Positions 1-7,664 of a stretch of DNA of 32,348 bases are shown piece after piece; the first letter of the stretch is position 1; every line of letters begins with the position of its first letter. The notes below the pieces were generated by a model. That model did no database searches. It was given only the letters and a program-made list of their open reading frames with translations, and was not told where the DNA came from. The DNA is from an uncultured Oscillospiraceae bacterium (GTDB lineage: Bacteria; Bacillota; Clostridia; Oscillospirales; Oscillospiraceae). The position numbers and the translations under genes are program-made. The DNA is taken from positions 1-32,348 of the forward strand of contig CALWXC010000040.1 of assembly GCA_944385415.1 (NCBI GenBank). Direction: 5' to 3'.

Positions 1-79
1 TTTCACCACCTACTTTATTTTACCTCTTACAAACGAAAAAGCCCAGCTTTCGTTGGACTTTTTCGACAGACTGAGGCGG
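1..79 (-). repeat. Left copy of 79-bp terminal inverted repeat
   Basis: Read on the minus strand, these 79 bases match 32241-32319 with one difference (A against G in a hairpin loop). The repeat begins CCGCCTCAG at the foot of a hairpin and contains its own hairpin at 34-65 (12-bp stem CGAAAAAGYCCA, one G-U pair, 8-nt loop). It ends in a purine-rich ribosome-site region a few bases before where the right copy has an ATG. The window edge cuts it there. A 5' end of a multicopy element, probably an insertion sequence, is inferred; the class is not determined. Confidence 0.85.
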
Positions 80-98
80 ATGGTATCTTCCATCCGCC
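75..98 (-). terminator. Hairpin abutting the left repeat
   Basis: A 9-bp perfect stem (GGCGGATGG with CCATCCGCC) and a 6-nt loop. On the minus strand it is the second hairpin after pfkA. No U-tract follows; the repeat sequence begins directly at the stem foot, sharing its last five bases. It may be a terminator whose T-tract was displaced by insertion of the repeat-bearing element. Confidence 0.5.
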
Positions 99-120
99 TG
101 TCGTCGCTTTATGAAACTGT

Positions 121-145
121 ACCGGCAGCCCGTTGGGCTGCCGGT
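121..145 (-). terminator. Hairpin after pfkA
   Basis: A perfect 11-bp stem (ACCGGCAGCCC with GGGCTGCCGGT) and a 3-nt loop, 18 nt past the pfkA stop codon. It is very GC-rich but no T-run follows on the minus strand, so it is either a weak terminator or an mRNA 3'-end stabiliser. Confidence 0.55.
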
Positions 146-163
146 TGGAGACTATGTAAAAAA

Positions 164-1141
164 TCACACACCTGTCATAGCTTCCAGCACATCGTACTGC
201 TGCTGAGAAAGGGTCTTTTTCATAGATAGGCCTTCGGCCAAATCCACATCCTGCAAAACACCGCGCACCGTACAGACCAGTCTGTTCTGACGGCCTTCCG
301 CCAAAACCTGCACAGCATGGTAGCCCATCCGGGTGGCCATTACACGGTCCCGGGCAGAGGGAGTACCACCACGCTGGATATGGCCCAAAACAGTGACGCG
401 GGGGTCCAGAGAGATGGTTTCCTTGATCTTCTGTGCGATTTCCATGGCGCTAGAAACGCCCTCAGCCACCACAATCATATAGTGGGTTTTGCCGCGCAGT
501 CTGGAGGTGCGGATCTTCTCAATCACATCCTTCTCAAAATCCAGAGGCTTCTCCGGAACCAGAACCGCCGTAGCGCCTACAGCAATCCCCACATACATCG
601 CCAGGTGGCCGGCGTTACGACCCATGACCTCCACCACAGAGCAGCGCTCATGGGACTGCATGGTATCGCGCAGCTTATCGATAGCTTCCACCGCAGTGTT
701 GGAGGCCGTATCATAGCCCAGGGTATAGTCAGTGCAAGCAATGTCATTATCAATAGTGGCAGGTACGCCTACCACAGGAATACCATAGGTGGACAGGGCC
801 TGGGCACCACGGAAAGTACCGTCGCCGCCAATGGCAACAATGCCGTCCAGGCCCAACAGCTTGCAGGTATCTACAGCCTTTTTCTGGCCTTCCTCCGTCA
901 TAAACTCCTGGCTGCGGGCCGTATACAGAATGGTGCCGCCGCTGCTGATAATATGATTGACGCTTTCAGCATCCATTTTAATAATGTCTCCATGAATCAG
1001 TCCATTCCATCCGCGCCGGATGCCGACACACTCAATGCCGCGGTAGATGGCGCTGCGGACCACCGCACGAATGGCTGCGTTCATGCCGGGGGCGTCTCCG
1101 CCGCTGGTCAAAACACCAATGCGCTTAACAGTACTACTCAT
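164..1141 (-). CDS. pfkA: ATP-dependent 6-phosphofructokinase
   Basis: Phosphorylates fructose 6-phosphate to fructose 1,6-bisphosphate with ATP, the committed step of glycolysis, in the cytoplasm. The 325-residue protein has the usual bacterial PfkA length. Visible signatures are LTSGGDAPGMN near the N-terminus, IGGDGTFRGA, the catalytic PATIDNDI segment and EVMGRNAGH. GGDG rather than GGDD, and a small residue rather than Lys before TIDND, point to the ATP-using and not the pyrophosphate-using type. The ATG at 1141 was chosen over an upstream in-frame start at 1219 because the family begins close to IGVLTSGGD and GAGGTG lies just upstream. It is transcribed alone, leftward, from a strong promoter at 1242-1271, and is followed by two hairpins. 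Confidence 0.96.
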   Translation of the reverse strand: MSSTVKRIGVLTSGGDAPGMNAAIRAVVRSAIYRGIECVGIRRGWNGLIHGDIIKMDAESVNHIISSGGTILYTARSQEFMTEEGQKKAVDTCKLLGLDGIVAIGGDGTFRGAQALSTYGIPVVGVPATIDNDIACTDYTLGYDTASNTAVEAIDKLRDTMQSHERCSVVEVMGRNAGHLAMYVGIAVGATAVLVPEKPLDFEKDVIEKIRTSRLRGKTHYMIVVAEGVSSAMEIAQKIKETISLDPRVTVLGHIQRGGTPSARDRVMATRMGYHAVQVLAEGRQNRLVCTVRGVLQDVDLAEGLSMKKTLSQQQYDVLEAMTGV

Positions 1142-1241
1142 ATTGAACACCTCATTTAATATTGGACTGCCGGACTGCTCCGCAGGCAGGGACTTGCGCC
1201 GCTGCATCCGTTTTGGCAATATTGGGCATATGATTATTTTA

Positions 1242-1271
1242 ATTGTACGAAAAGAAAATGTAAACTGTCAA
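1242..1271 (-). promoter_or_regulatory. pfkA promoter
   Basis: On the minus strand, TTGACA (1266-1271), an 18-bp spacer and TACAAT (1242-1247). Predicted start near 1235, giving a 5' leader of about 94 nt. It faces away from the promoter at 1387-1415 in the same 311-bp intergenic region. No clear operator was recognised. Confidence 0.75.
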
Positions 1272-1386
1272 ACTGCTGATTATGCTCCGATTTTTGCGCC
1301 GCCACAGACGCTTCACTGTACAATTTGAGCAACGCTGTCTCTGCTATGGTTTTGCCCGCTTCACATCATGGAAATTGTTGAGACCA

Positions 1387-1415
1387 TGGACAAACGGATG
1401 GCTCTATGGTATGAT
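1387..1415 (+). promoter_or_regulatory. Promoter of the wecG/tagA-mltG operon
   Basis: TGGACA (1387-1392), a 17-bp spacer and TATGAT (1410-1415), with an extended TG at 1407-1408. Transcription would start near 1422, about 30 nt before the GTG start of the first gene. This is the only good promoter I see for the six co-directional genes up to 7331. Confidence 0.7.
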
Positions 1416-1452
1416 AGCGCTGTATGTATCGCAGAATCTGGAGGTATTCTCT

Positions 1453-2175
1453 GTGAAAATTGATGTGATGGGCGTCCAGTTCGACAATGTCACTATGGAC
1501 GAAGCGCTGGAGCAGGCCAAGGTGATCCTGGCAGGAGACCGGACCACCTACTGTGTGACGCCCAACCCCGAAATCGTGTATGAGGCCATGGGCGACGCCG
1601 CCTTCCGGCAGCTGCTTAACAGTGCCGCTATGGTGCTGCCCGATGGCGTGGGCGTATTGCTGGGAGCAAAGATTTTGGGAACGCCTTTGAAAGAAAAAGT
1701 CTCCGGTGTCGATTTTGCCGCCCATTTGCTGCCCATTTTGGAGGAGCAAGGGAAGACGCTCTACCTGCTGGGCAGCAAGCCCGGTGTGGCGGAGTTGGCC
1801 GCACAGAATATGCTGGCCCGATGCCCAAATCTGCAAATCTGCGGTATGGTAGACGGCTACTTCAAAGATGAAGGCCCTGTGGTGGAAGCCATTAACCATG
1901 CCGGAGCCGATGTGCTCTTCGTTTGTCTCGGCTCTCCGAAGCAGGAGCGGTTTATGCAGGCTCATGTGGAGGATTTGAATGTGTCCCTGATGATCGGTTT
2001 GGGCGGTTCTCTGGACGCATTTGCCGGTACGGTCAGACGTGCGCCGGACTGGGTCATTCGCATTGGTATGGAATGGTTTTACCGCTTATGTAAGGAGCCG
2101 CGCCGCTGGAAACGCATGCTGCGGCTGCCGAAATTTGTAGTGGCAGTGACAGCCAAACGTCTGAGAGGTGCCTGA
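1453..2175 (+). CDS. WecG/TagA/CpsF family glycosyltransferase
   Basis: Predicted GT26-family transferase of 240 residues. Relatives add N-acetylmannosamine (TagA, TarA) or N-acetylmannosaminuronic acid (WecG) to a lipid-linked GlcNAc in wall teichoic acid or enterobacterial antigen synthesis, at the inner membrane face. Family features are TPNPEIVYEA, the DGVGV segment, KVSGVDF, LLGSKPGVAE, VCLGSPKQE and the basic C-terminal region EWFYRLCKEPRRWKRM that contacts membrane. The GTG at 1453 is preferred over an in-frame ATG at 1282 because GGAGGT sits 7 nt upstream and the protein then starts as the family does, at KIDVMGV. It is first in its operon. No other teichoic acid genes are in the window, so the acceptor is unknown. 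Confidence 0.88.
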   Translation: MKIDVMGVQFDNVTMDEALEQAKVILAGDRTTYCVTPNPEIVYEAMGDAAFRQLLNSAAMVLPDGVGVLLGAKILGTPLKEKVSGVDFAAHLLPILEEQGKTLYLLGSKPGVAELAAQNMLARCPNLQICGMVDGYFKDEGPVVEAINHAGADVLFVCLGSPKQERFMQAHVEDLNVSLMIGLGGSLDAFAGTVRRAPDWVIRIGMEWFYRLCKEPRRWKRMLRLPKFVVAVTAKRLRGA

Positions 2176-2177
2176 AC

Positions 2178-2846
2178 ATGGGAAAACTCATTGTGTTGGA
2201 GGGGACTGACGGCTGTGGGAAATCCACTCAGGTCCGTTTGTTAACAGAACGGCTTTCCAAAGAGGGTAAGGGCTTTCGTCAACTGCGATTTCCACGGTAT
2301 GATCAGGAATCTTCAGCATTGATCCGCCTGTATTTGGGCGGCGCGTTTGGGCAGGACCCTAACGCCGTCAACGCCTATGCGGCATCCACGTTTTATGCTG
2401 TGGACCGTTATGCATCCTACTTGCAGGATTGGGGAGCGTACTATCGCAACGGCGGCGTCCTAATAGCAGACCGCTACACAACTTCCAACGCCATCCATCA
2501 GGGCGGCAAACTGCCGGAAGGGGAGAAGCATGACTTTCTCCGTTGGCTGGAAGAATTGGAATATGAGCGCATGGAACTGCCACGACCGGATATGGTCCTT
2601 TGGCTCAACATGCCAGTGGAACAAACCTTGGTCTTGATGCAGCATCGGCAATGCACCGGCGGTGGCTCCGCCGATATCCACGAACTGGACGTGGAGTATC
2701 TGCGTCACTGTTACGCCACCGCTCGAGATACTGCCCGTTTCTGTGGCTGGACCACCATTGACTGTGTCCGCAATGGGGCAATCCGTCCGGCAGAGGAAAT
2801 TGCATCTGAGATTTATGCAACCGTATTGAATTGTATGGAGGAATAA
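2178..2846 (+). CDS. tmk: Thymidylate kinase (dTMP kinase)
   Basis: Phosphorylates dTMP to dTDP for DNA synthesis. The 222-residue protein has the Walker A GTDGCGKST, the FPRYD segment (DR(Y/H)-type base-binding region), ADRYTTSNAIHQ, and a basic lid region around MQHRQ. The ATG follows the previous stop by 2 nt, with GAGAGGTG overlapping the end of the glycosyltransferase gene, so the two are translationally linked. It differs from the commonest Tmk type in having a long YYRNGGVLIADRYTTSNA segment; related enzymes occur in Clostridia, sometimes beside a second tmk. Deoxynucleoside kinase activity on another base cannot be excluded from sequence. Confidence 0.87.
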   Translation: MGKLIVLEGTDGCGKSTQVRLLTERLSKEGKGFRQLRFPRYDQESSALIRLYLGGAFGQDPNAVNAYAASTFYAVDRYASYLQDWGAYYRNGGVLIADRYTTSNAIHQGGKLPEGEKHDFLRWLEELEYERMELPRPDMVLWLNMPVEQTLVLMQHRQCTGGGSADIHELDVEYLRHCYATARDTARFCGWTTIDCVRNGAIRPAEEIASEIYATVLNCMEE

Positions 2847-2850
2847 AATT

Positions 2851-3405
2851 ATGGTATATGTCATTCTTGGAACCGGATTTGAAGAAGTCGAGGCCATGGC
2901 CCCGGTAGATATTCTGCGCCGCTGCGGCGTCACCGTGAAGACAGCCGGTATCGGCGGCCTTCAGATTACCGGTACCCACGGCATCACTGTTACTGCCGAC
3001 TGTACGGTAGATGAGCTGGACCTGGATGTCATGGATATGATTGTACTGCCCGGCGGTCTGGGCGGAGTGGCATCCATCAACGGTTCGGAGGCTGCATTGG
3101 CTGCTGTCAGTAAAGCCTGGAAGGACGGAAAGTATGTAGCCGCCATTTGCGCCGGACCTACGGTGCTGGCCCGTCTGGGCCTGACTTCCGGCAAAACCGT
3201 CACCGGCTATCCTGGTACAGAGTCCCAGCTGGGCGATTGCCGGTACGTTTCGAATACACCTGTAGTAGTGGATGGCCACTTGATCACCAGCCGCGGCCCC
3301 GGCACAGCGCTGCTGTTCGGCTGGAAGCTGGCGGAGATTCTGTGTGGCACAGAAGCTGCCGCACAGGTGGCCGCAGGCATGCTTCTGACGGAAGCGCAGG
3401 CCTGA
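2851..3405 (+). CDS. DJ-1/PfpI (YajL/ThiJ-type) protein
   Basis: A 184-residue single-domain DJ-1 family protein. Visible are GFEEVEA with the conserved Glu at residues 11-14, VLPGG near 66, the nucleophile elbow AAICAGP with Cys100, and ITSRGPGTA near the C-terminus. The family includes chaperone and glyoxalase-like activities, and a conserved oxidisable cysteine is typical. Start ATG has GGAGGA 9 nt upstream, in the end of tmk. It lies between tmk and mltG with short gaps, so is co-transcribed. Its exact reaction is unknown; a glyoxal or protein repair role is only a family-based guess. Confidence 0.88.
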   Translation: MVYVILGTGFEEVEAMAPVDILRRCGVTVKTAGIGGLQITGTHGITVTADCTVDELDLDVMDMIVLPGGLGGVASINGSEAALAAVSKAWKDGKYVAAICAGPTVLARLGLTSGKTVTGYPGTESQLGDCRYVSNTPVVVDGHLITSRGPGTALLFGWKLAEILCGTEAAAQVAAGMLLTEAQA

Positions 3406-3430
3406 GTCCCTACAGAAACGGAGTTGTCGT

Positions 3431-4858
3431 ATGGCAGATAAACGCTGGCTCAGAGATTTGAACCACGACCCGGACTTGGTACGCTTGGCAGGGGATGATG
3501 TGGACGAACTCATCAAGAGCACCAGAGAAGAACTGGACTATGCGGATCGGATCATGCGATCCGGACGGCCGCAGGAACCAGAGTATTCCGCTCCGCAGTC
3601 CTACCGGCAGGAACTGTTTCAGCCGAAGATTCCCGATATCTATGCGGATTGGACGCAGGAGGAAGAGGAGCCGGAAGAGCCTATCAAGCCGCCCAAGAAG
3701 CGTATGGCGGCCGGATGGCGGGTTTTGATCTATGTGTTGTCCGTCTTAGCCGCCTCGGTACTGCTGGCCTTTGCCGGCTGGCACTGTGCCGACGATGTCA
3801 TGGCTTTGACAAAACCGGATCGGTCAGTCAGCATCACCGTGGGAGAAAATGACACCATGGATGATATTGTGGACACCCTGAAAGCCAATGATCTCATCGA
3901 TCTGCCTTGGCTGTTCCGCTTTTACTGTTGGTTCTCCAATGCCGAGGAAAAAATTGTCCCCGGCACATATGAACTCAACAATGTCTATGACTATCATGCG
4001 CTGGTCAGCGGTATGTCCGGCAATTCCAACCGGATTACCCGTACCGTGACCATCCCGGAAGGTTATAGCTGCGACCAGATCTTTACCATGCTGGAGCAGG
4101 AGGGGGTCTGCCGCGCCGAGGATCTTTATGAGGCCGCTGCCAACAGCCAATTTTCCTATGATTTCCTGCAGGGGTTGCCCTACGGGAAGAAAAACCGTCT
4201 GGAGGGCTATCTGTTCCCCGATACGTATGAGTTCTACTCGGTAAAATCAGAGAAGGATAATAGCAATGTCGATTGGACATGGCCCGACGGTGCGGTAGGC
4301 GATGATCCGGAACGAGTGCTGGAAAAATTCCTCGACAATTTCCAGCGGAAGTTTACCGAGGAAATGCAGGCTTCCATCGACACGCTGAATCAGAAGCTGA
4401 CGGCTCAAATGGAGGCCAACGGTTTCACCAGCGAGGAGATTGCCGCGGGTCAGATGGATCTTCACAAAATCATTATTGTGGCCTCGCTGATTGAAAAGGA
4501 AACCGCCTCTGTTGCAGAATCGTCGCTGATCAGCTCCGTCATCTATAACCGTCTTTGCAGCAAGGACTATCCGCTGCTGCAAATTGACGCCACAGTGCTT
4601 TATGCGTTGGGTGAGCACAAGGAGACCCTGACGGCGGAGGACCTGATGGTGGACAGTCCCTACAATACCCGCCGGTACCCCGGTTTGCCCGTCGGCCCCA
4701 TCGCCAATCCCGGTCTGGCCAGCATTCAAGCGGCGTTGAATCCCGAAGATACCGATTACTTCTTCTATGCTCTGGATACGGATGGTACCCACCACTTCTC
4801 CGAGACCAACCAGGAGCATGAGCAATTCCTTTCCCAACTGGAGAATGATACAGAATGA
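3431..4858 (+). CDS. mltG: Endolytic peptidoglycan transglycosylase MltG (YceG-like)
   Basis: Cleaves nascent glycan strands and so sets their length at the outer face of the membrane. The 475-residue protein has an acidic cytoplasmic N-terminal tail (1-90), basic PPKKR, one membrane helix at about 94-119, a LysM-like region, then the YceG catalytic domain with RLEGYLFPDTYEF near 256-268 and VASLIEKETA, where Glu355 aligns with the catalytic Glu of E. coli MltG. QIDATVLYALG and PYNTRRYPGLPVGPIANPG follow, as in the family. The N-terminal extension is longer than in E. coli, which is common in Firmicutes. GGAG lies 8 nt before ATG. The gene overlaps the U32 gene by 4 nt. Confidence 0.95.
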   Translation: MADKRWLRDLNHDPDLVRLAGDDVDELIKSTREELDYADRIMRSGRPQEPEYSAPQSYRQELFQPKIPDIYADWTQEEEEPEEPIKPPKKRMAAGWRVLIYVLSVLAASVLLAFAGWHCADDVMALTKPDRSVSITVGENDTMDDIVDTLKANDLIDLPWLFRFYCWFSNAEEKIVPGTYELNNVYDYHALVSGMSGNSNRITRTVTIPEGYSCDQIFTMLEQEGVCRAEDLYEAAANSQFSYDFLQGLPYGKKNRLEGYLFPDTYEFYSVKSEKDNSNVDWTWPDGAVGDDPERVLEKFLDNFQRKFTEEMQASIDTLNQKLTAQMEANGFTSEEIAAGQMDLHKIIIVASLIEKETASVAESSLISSVIYNRLCSKDYPLLQIDATVLYALGEHKETLTAEDLMVDSPYNTRRYPGLPVGPIANPGLASIQAALNPEDTDYFFYALDTDGTHHFSETNQEHEQFLSQLENDTE

Positions 4859-6075
4859 GAAAGAAACCGGAACTGCTGGCCCCTGCCGGCGATATGGAAC
4901 GGCTGCGCCTTGCCGTTCTTTACGGCGCCGACGCCGTGTATCTGGCAGGCACCAGCTTTGGAATGCGCTCCTTCGCCGGTAATTTTACCGACGAGGAGTT
5001 GCCTGTGGCTGTGGAGTACGCCCACAGCCACGGTGTCCGTGTCCATGCGACAGTCAACACTATGCCCCGTTGTGACGAAATTGTACACCTGCCCGCCCAC
5101 TTGGAGCGGCTCAACGACGCGGGGGTGGATGCGCTGATTATAGCGGATCTCGGTGTTTTTCAAATGGCCGCCAAATATGCGCCCAACTGTGAGCGCCATG
5201 TGTCCACCCAGGTGTCCATTGCCAATGACGCCTGTGCCACCGCTTGGTATGAGCTGGGGGCCAAGCGGGTCGTTCTGGCTCGGGAACTGACCTTGGAGGA
5301 AATCCGCACCATCCGTGCCAATACACCTCCGGAGTTGGAGTTGGAAACCTTTGCCCACGGTGCCATGTGCGTCAGCTATTCCGGCCGCTGTTTGCTTTCC
5401 AACTATATGACCGGCCGTGATTCCAACCGCGGTGCCTGTGCTCAGCCCTGCCGTTATCAATATACACTAATGGAAGAAAAGCGGCCCGGAGAGTATTTCC
5501 CGGTTTTTGAGGACGAAAAAGGCACCTACATTATGAACTCCAGAGATATGTGCATGATTGACCATCTGGATGATCTGATGGACGCCGGGGTGGACTGCAT
5601 CAAACTGGAGGGCCGGGCCAAGTCCGCCTATTATGCTGCTATCGTCACTGGCGCCTATCGTCATGTACTGGACGATGTGGCCGCGGGCCGCCCCGTGGAC
5701 CCAATCTGGCGGGATGAGGTGGAGCACGTCAGCCATCGTCACTACTCCACCGGCTTTTATTACGGTGAGCCGGGACAGTATACCGAGAGTGCCCGGTATC
5801 TGCGGGAATGGCAGGTGATTGCCATGGTGACAGCCTGTGATGAGCAAGGCAACGCCACGCTTAGTCTGCGCAATAAATTTGCCGCCGGAGATACCGTGGA
5901 ACTGGTAGGGCCAGATACAAAGCCCTTCGCCTTTACCGTTCCCATGATGGAAGACCTGGAGGGTATTCCCTTGGCAGAGCCGCGGACGCCCCAAATGGAA
6001 TTTCGTATGAAACTGCCAAAACCGGTCCCGGCTTGGTCCATTTTACGCCACGCTGTGGCGCTGTCAGGCAAATAA
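4855..6075 (+). CDS. U32 family peptidase-like protein (TrhP/YrrO-like)
   Basis: A 406-residue U32 protein starting ELLAPAGDMERL, with the family signature ETFAHGAMCVSYSGRCLLS (about 164-182) and the following ACAQPCR. Cys172, Cys179, Cys195 and Cys199 form the conserved cysteine set thought to serve in tRNA or rRNA hydroxylating members. Despite the name, TrhP-type relatives help make 5-hydroxyuridine at tRNA position 34. In B. subtilis two such genes (yrrN, yrrO) follow mltG (yrrL) and the methyltransferase trmR (yrrM). Here only one U32 gene directly overlaps mltG and no methyltransferase lies between. A tRNA wobble hydroxylation role is therefore likely but not proven; a protease role is less likely. 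Confidence 0.9.
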   Translation: MRKKPELLAPAGDMERLRLAVLYGADAVYLAGTSFGMRSFAGNFTDEELPVAVEYAHSHGVRVHATVNTMPRCDEIVHLPAHLERLNDAGVDALIIADLGVFQMAAKYAPNCERHVSTQVSIANDACATAWYELGAKRVVLARELTLEEIRTIRANTPPELELETFAHGAMCVSYSGRCLLSNYMTGRDSNRGACAQPCRYQYTLMEEKRPGEYFPVFEDEKGTYIMNSRDMCMIDHLDDLMDAGVDCIKLEGRAKSAYYAAIVTGAYRHVLDDVAAGRPVDPIWRDEVEHVSHRHYSTGFYYGEPGQYTESARYLREWQVIAMVTACDEQGNATLSLRNKFAAGDTVELVGPDTKPFAFTVPMMEDLEGIPLAEPRTPQMEFRMKLPKPVPAWSILRHAVALSGK

Positions 6076-6081
6076 CCAACT

Positions 6082-6105
6082 GCGGTCACGGATTTCCGTG
6101 GCCGC
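6082..6105 (+). other. Intercistronic hairpin before the PatB-like gene
   Basis: GCGGTCACGG pairs with CCGTGGCCGC (one G-U pair) around a 4-nt loop, in the 50-bp gap between the U32 and PLP-enzyme genes. Only three T residues follow, and the AAAGGAG ribosome site begins shortly after. It may damp read-through or protect the upstream mRNA end. Confidence 0.45.
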
Positions 6106-6125
6106 TTTGCAAAGGAGCGTTTGTC

Positions 6126-7331
6126 ATGGAGTTCGACTTCACGACAGTCATCAACCGCCACGGCTTGGACGCACAGGCCTGGGACAATCTGGGCCAGGGC
6201 AACGCCCCCCAGCCCCCAAAAGCGGGATTTGACTGTATTCCTATGTGGATTGCTGATATGAATTTTGCCACCGTTCCAGCAGTACCGGAAGCCTTAGCCC
6301 GCCGGGCTGTGCATCCCATCTATGGGTATTTTCAGCCGTCAGATGCGTACTATGAGGCCATCTCTCAATGGCATCAGATACAGAAGGGGACAGCACCCAT
6401 TCCCAGAGAGGCCATTGCCTATGATAACAGCGTCTTGGGCGGCATTGCCAGCGCCATGGCAGCCATCTGTCCCAGAGGGGGACCTGTGCTGCTCCATACG
6501 CCTGGCCATGTGGGATTTACCCGTGTCTTGAAGGCCAACGGCTACAATATGGTTCTCAGTCCGCTGGTTCAGGATGAAAATGGCGTTTGGCGCATGGATT
6601 TTGAAAATATGGAACAAGCCATCCGGGAGCACCATATCCATGCTGCCATTCTGTGTTCGCCCCACAATCCTTCCGGCCGTGTCTGGGAGCGTTGGGAGCT
6701 GGAGCAAGCCATGGAGTTATTCCAAAAGTACGATGTTTATGTGATTTCTGATGAAATTTGGTCAGATTTGCTGTTGGATGGTCATCGCCACATTCCCACA
6801 CAGTCTCTGTCCGAAGATGCAAGACTGCGGACCATCGGCCTGTATGCACCGTCCAAAACCTTCAATCTGGCCGGATTGATCGGCAGCTATCGCATTATTT
6901 ATAATCCCCGCCTTCGGGACTGGGTAGAGCAGGAGTCCGGGCTTTCGTTCTATAATCATATGAACGTAATGACAATGCACGCCCTGGTCGCAGCCTACTC
7001 TAGCCAAGGCGCCCAGTGGATGCAGGAGCTGCGGCAGGTACTCTCTGACAATGTCCATTATGCCATATCGTTCATTCGGGAGCATTTTCCGGGCGTGGAA
7101 GTTGCCATGCCCCAGGCTACTTATTTGCTGTATTTGGATTGTACCGGTTGGTGTGAAACACACGGCATCTCTTTGGACCAGCTGTTGGTGCAGGGCAGCG
7201 ATGTGGGCGTTGGATGGCAGGATGGCCGGAAATTCGGCGGCAAATGTCATATTCGGATGAATGTCGCACTGCCCAGAACGCTGCTGGAAGAGGCATTTTT
7301 CCGTCTGAAACAGTTTGTGTTTGCTGCGTAA
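6126..7331 (+). CDS. PLP-dependent C-S lyase or aminotransferase, MalY/PatB family
   Basis: A fold-type I PLP enzyme of 401 residues. MalY/PatB relatives cleave cystathionine or cysteine to pyruvate, ammonia and a thiol; some act as aminotransferases. Family marks are PMWIADMNF (39-47), PIYGYF, CSPHNPSGRVW with Asn181, VISDEIWSDL with Asp209, and the PLP-binding YAPSKTFNLAG with Lys244. The C-terminal GGKCHIRMNVALPR carries the carboxylate-binding Arg. ATG at 6126 is chosen over an in-frame upstream codon at 6033 because AAAGGAG lies 9 nt before it and the earlier start would run into the U32 gene. It is last in the operon; no methionine genes are nearby, so the physiological substrate is open. 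Confidence 0.9.
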   Translation: MEFDFTTVINRHGLDAQAWDNLGQGNAPQPPKAGFDCIPMWIADMNFATVPAVPEALARRAVHPIYGYFQPSDAYYEAISQWHQIQKGTAPIPREAIAYDNSVLGGIASAMAAICPRGGPVLLHTPGHVGFTRVLKANGYNMVLSPLVQDENGVWRMDFENMEQAIREHHIHAAILCSPHNPSGRVWERWELEQAMELFQKYDVYVISDEIWSDLLLDGHRHIPTQSLSEDARLRTIGLYAPSKTFNLAGLIGSYRIIYNPRLRDWVEQESGLSFYNHMNVMTMHALVAAYSSQGAQWMQELRQVLSDNVHYAISFIREHFPGVEVAMPQATYLLYLDCTGWCETHGISLDQLLVQGSDVGVGWQDGRKFGGKCHIRMNVALPRTLLEEAFFRLKQFVFAA

Positions 7332-7359
7332 ACTTGCGGCTGATTAAACGACAAAACCA

Positions 7360-7387
7360 TTGACAAATGGAAAAACTGTGATAAAAT
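7360..7387 (+). promoter_or_regulatory. alaS T-box promoter
   Basis: TTGACA (7360-7365), a 16-bp spacer and TAAAAT (7382-7387). Predicted transcription start near 7394, so the whole T-box leader is transcribed. Confidence 0.75.
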
Positions 7388-7393
7388 AGGTAA

Positions 7394-7622
7394 GAAAATA
7401 CGCAGTGCAATGAGGAAACGAGCGGTTTTGAAAGGCCCAAGCGAGAGGGGAGACGGTGTAAGCCCCTTGGCTGGAAGGAATCGCAGCCACTTCCGAGCAG
7501 GCCGTGAGGAGCGGTCCGGTTCATCCCCGATATCCGATGACTGAGATACCGGATTTTCGGGTAATCAGGGTGGTACCGTGAAGCAGTCGCTTCGCCCCTG
7601 TTTTGGGGCGAAGCGTTTTTTT
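7394..7622 (+). promoter_or_regulatory. T-box leader (tRNA-Ala sensing) of alaS
   Basis: The leader holds the conserved T-box element GGGTGGTACCGTG at 7568-7580, directly followed by an intrinsic terminator: CGCTTCGCCCC (7588-7598) pairs with GGGGCGAAGCG (7605-7615) and then seven T residues. Upstream, GCGAGAGGGG...GGTGTAAGCCCC at about 7441-7466 resembles the distal part of stem I. The likely specifier is GCC at 7486-7488, an alanine codon followed by a purine, near the 3' side of stem I; GCA at 7483-7485 is the alternative. Uncharged tRNA-Ala would stabilise the antiterminator and allow alaS to be transcribed. Confidence 0.92.
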
Positions 7623-7664
7623 ATTGCACTGCAAGCGATTGAAATGATGGAGGTATCCAAACCC

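Noticed and set aside
317..1159. Long plus-strand open frame opposite pfkA
   Set aside because: It is antisense to a clear phosphofructokinase, has no ribosome site and no recognisable motifs.
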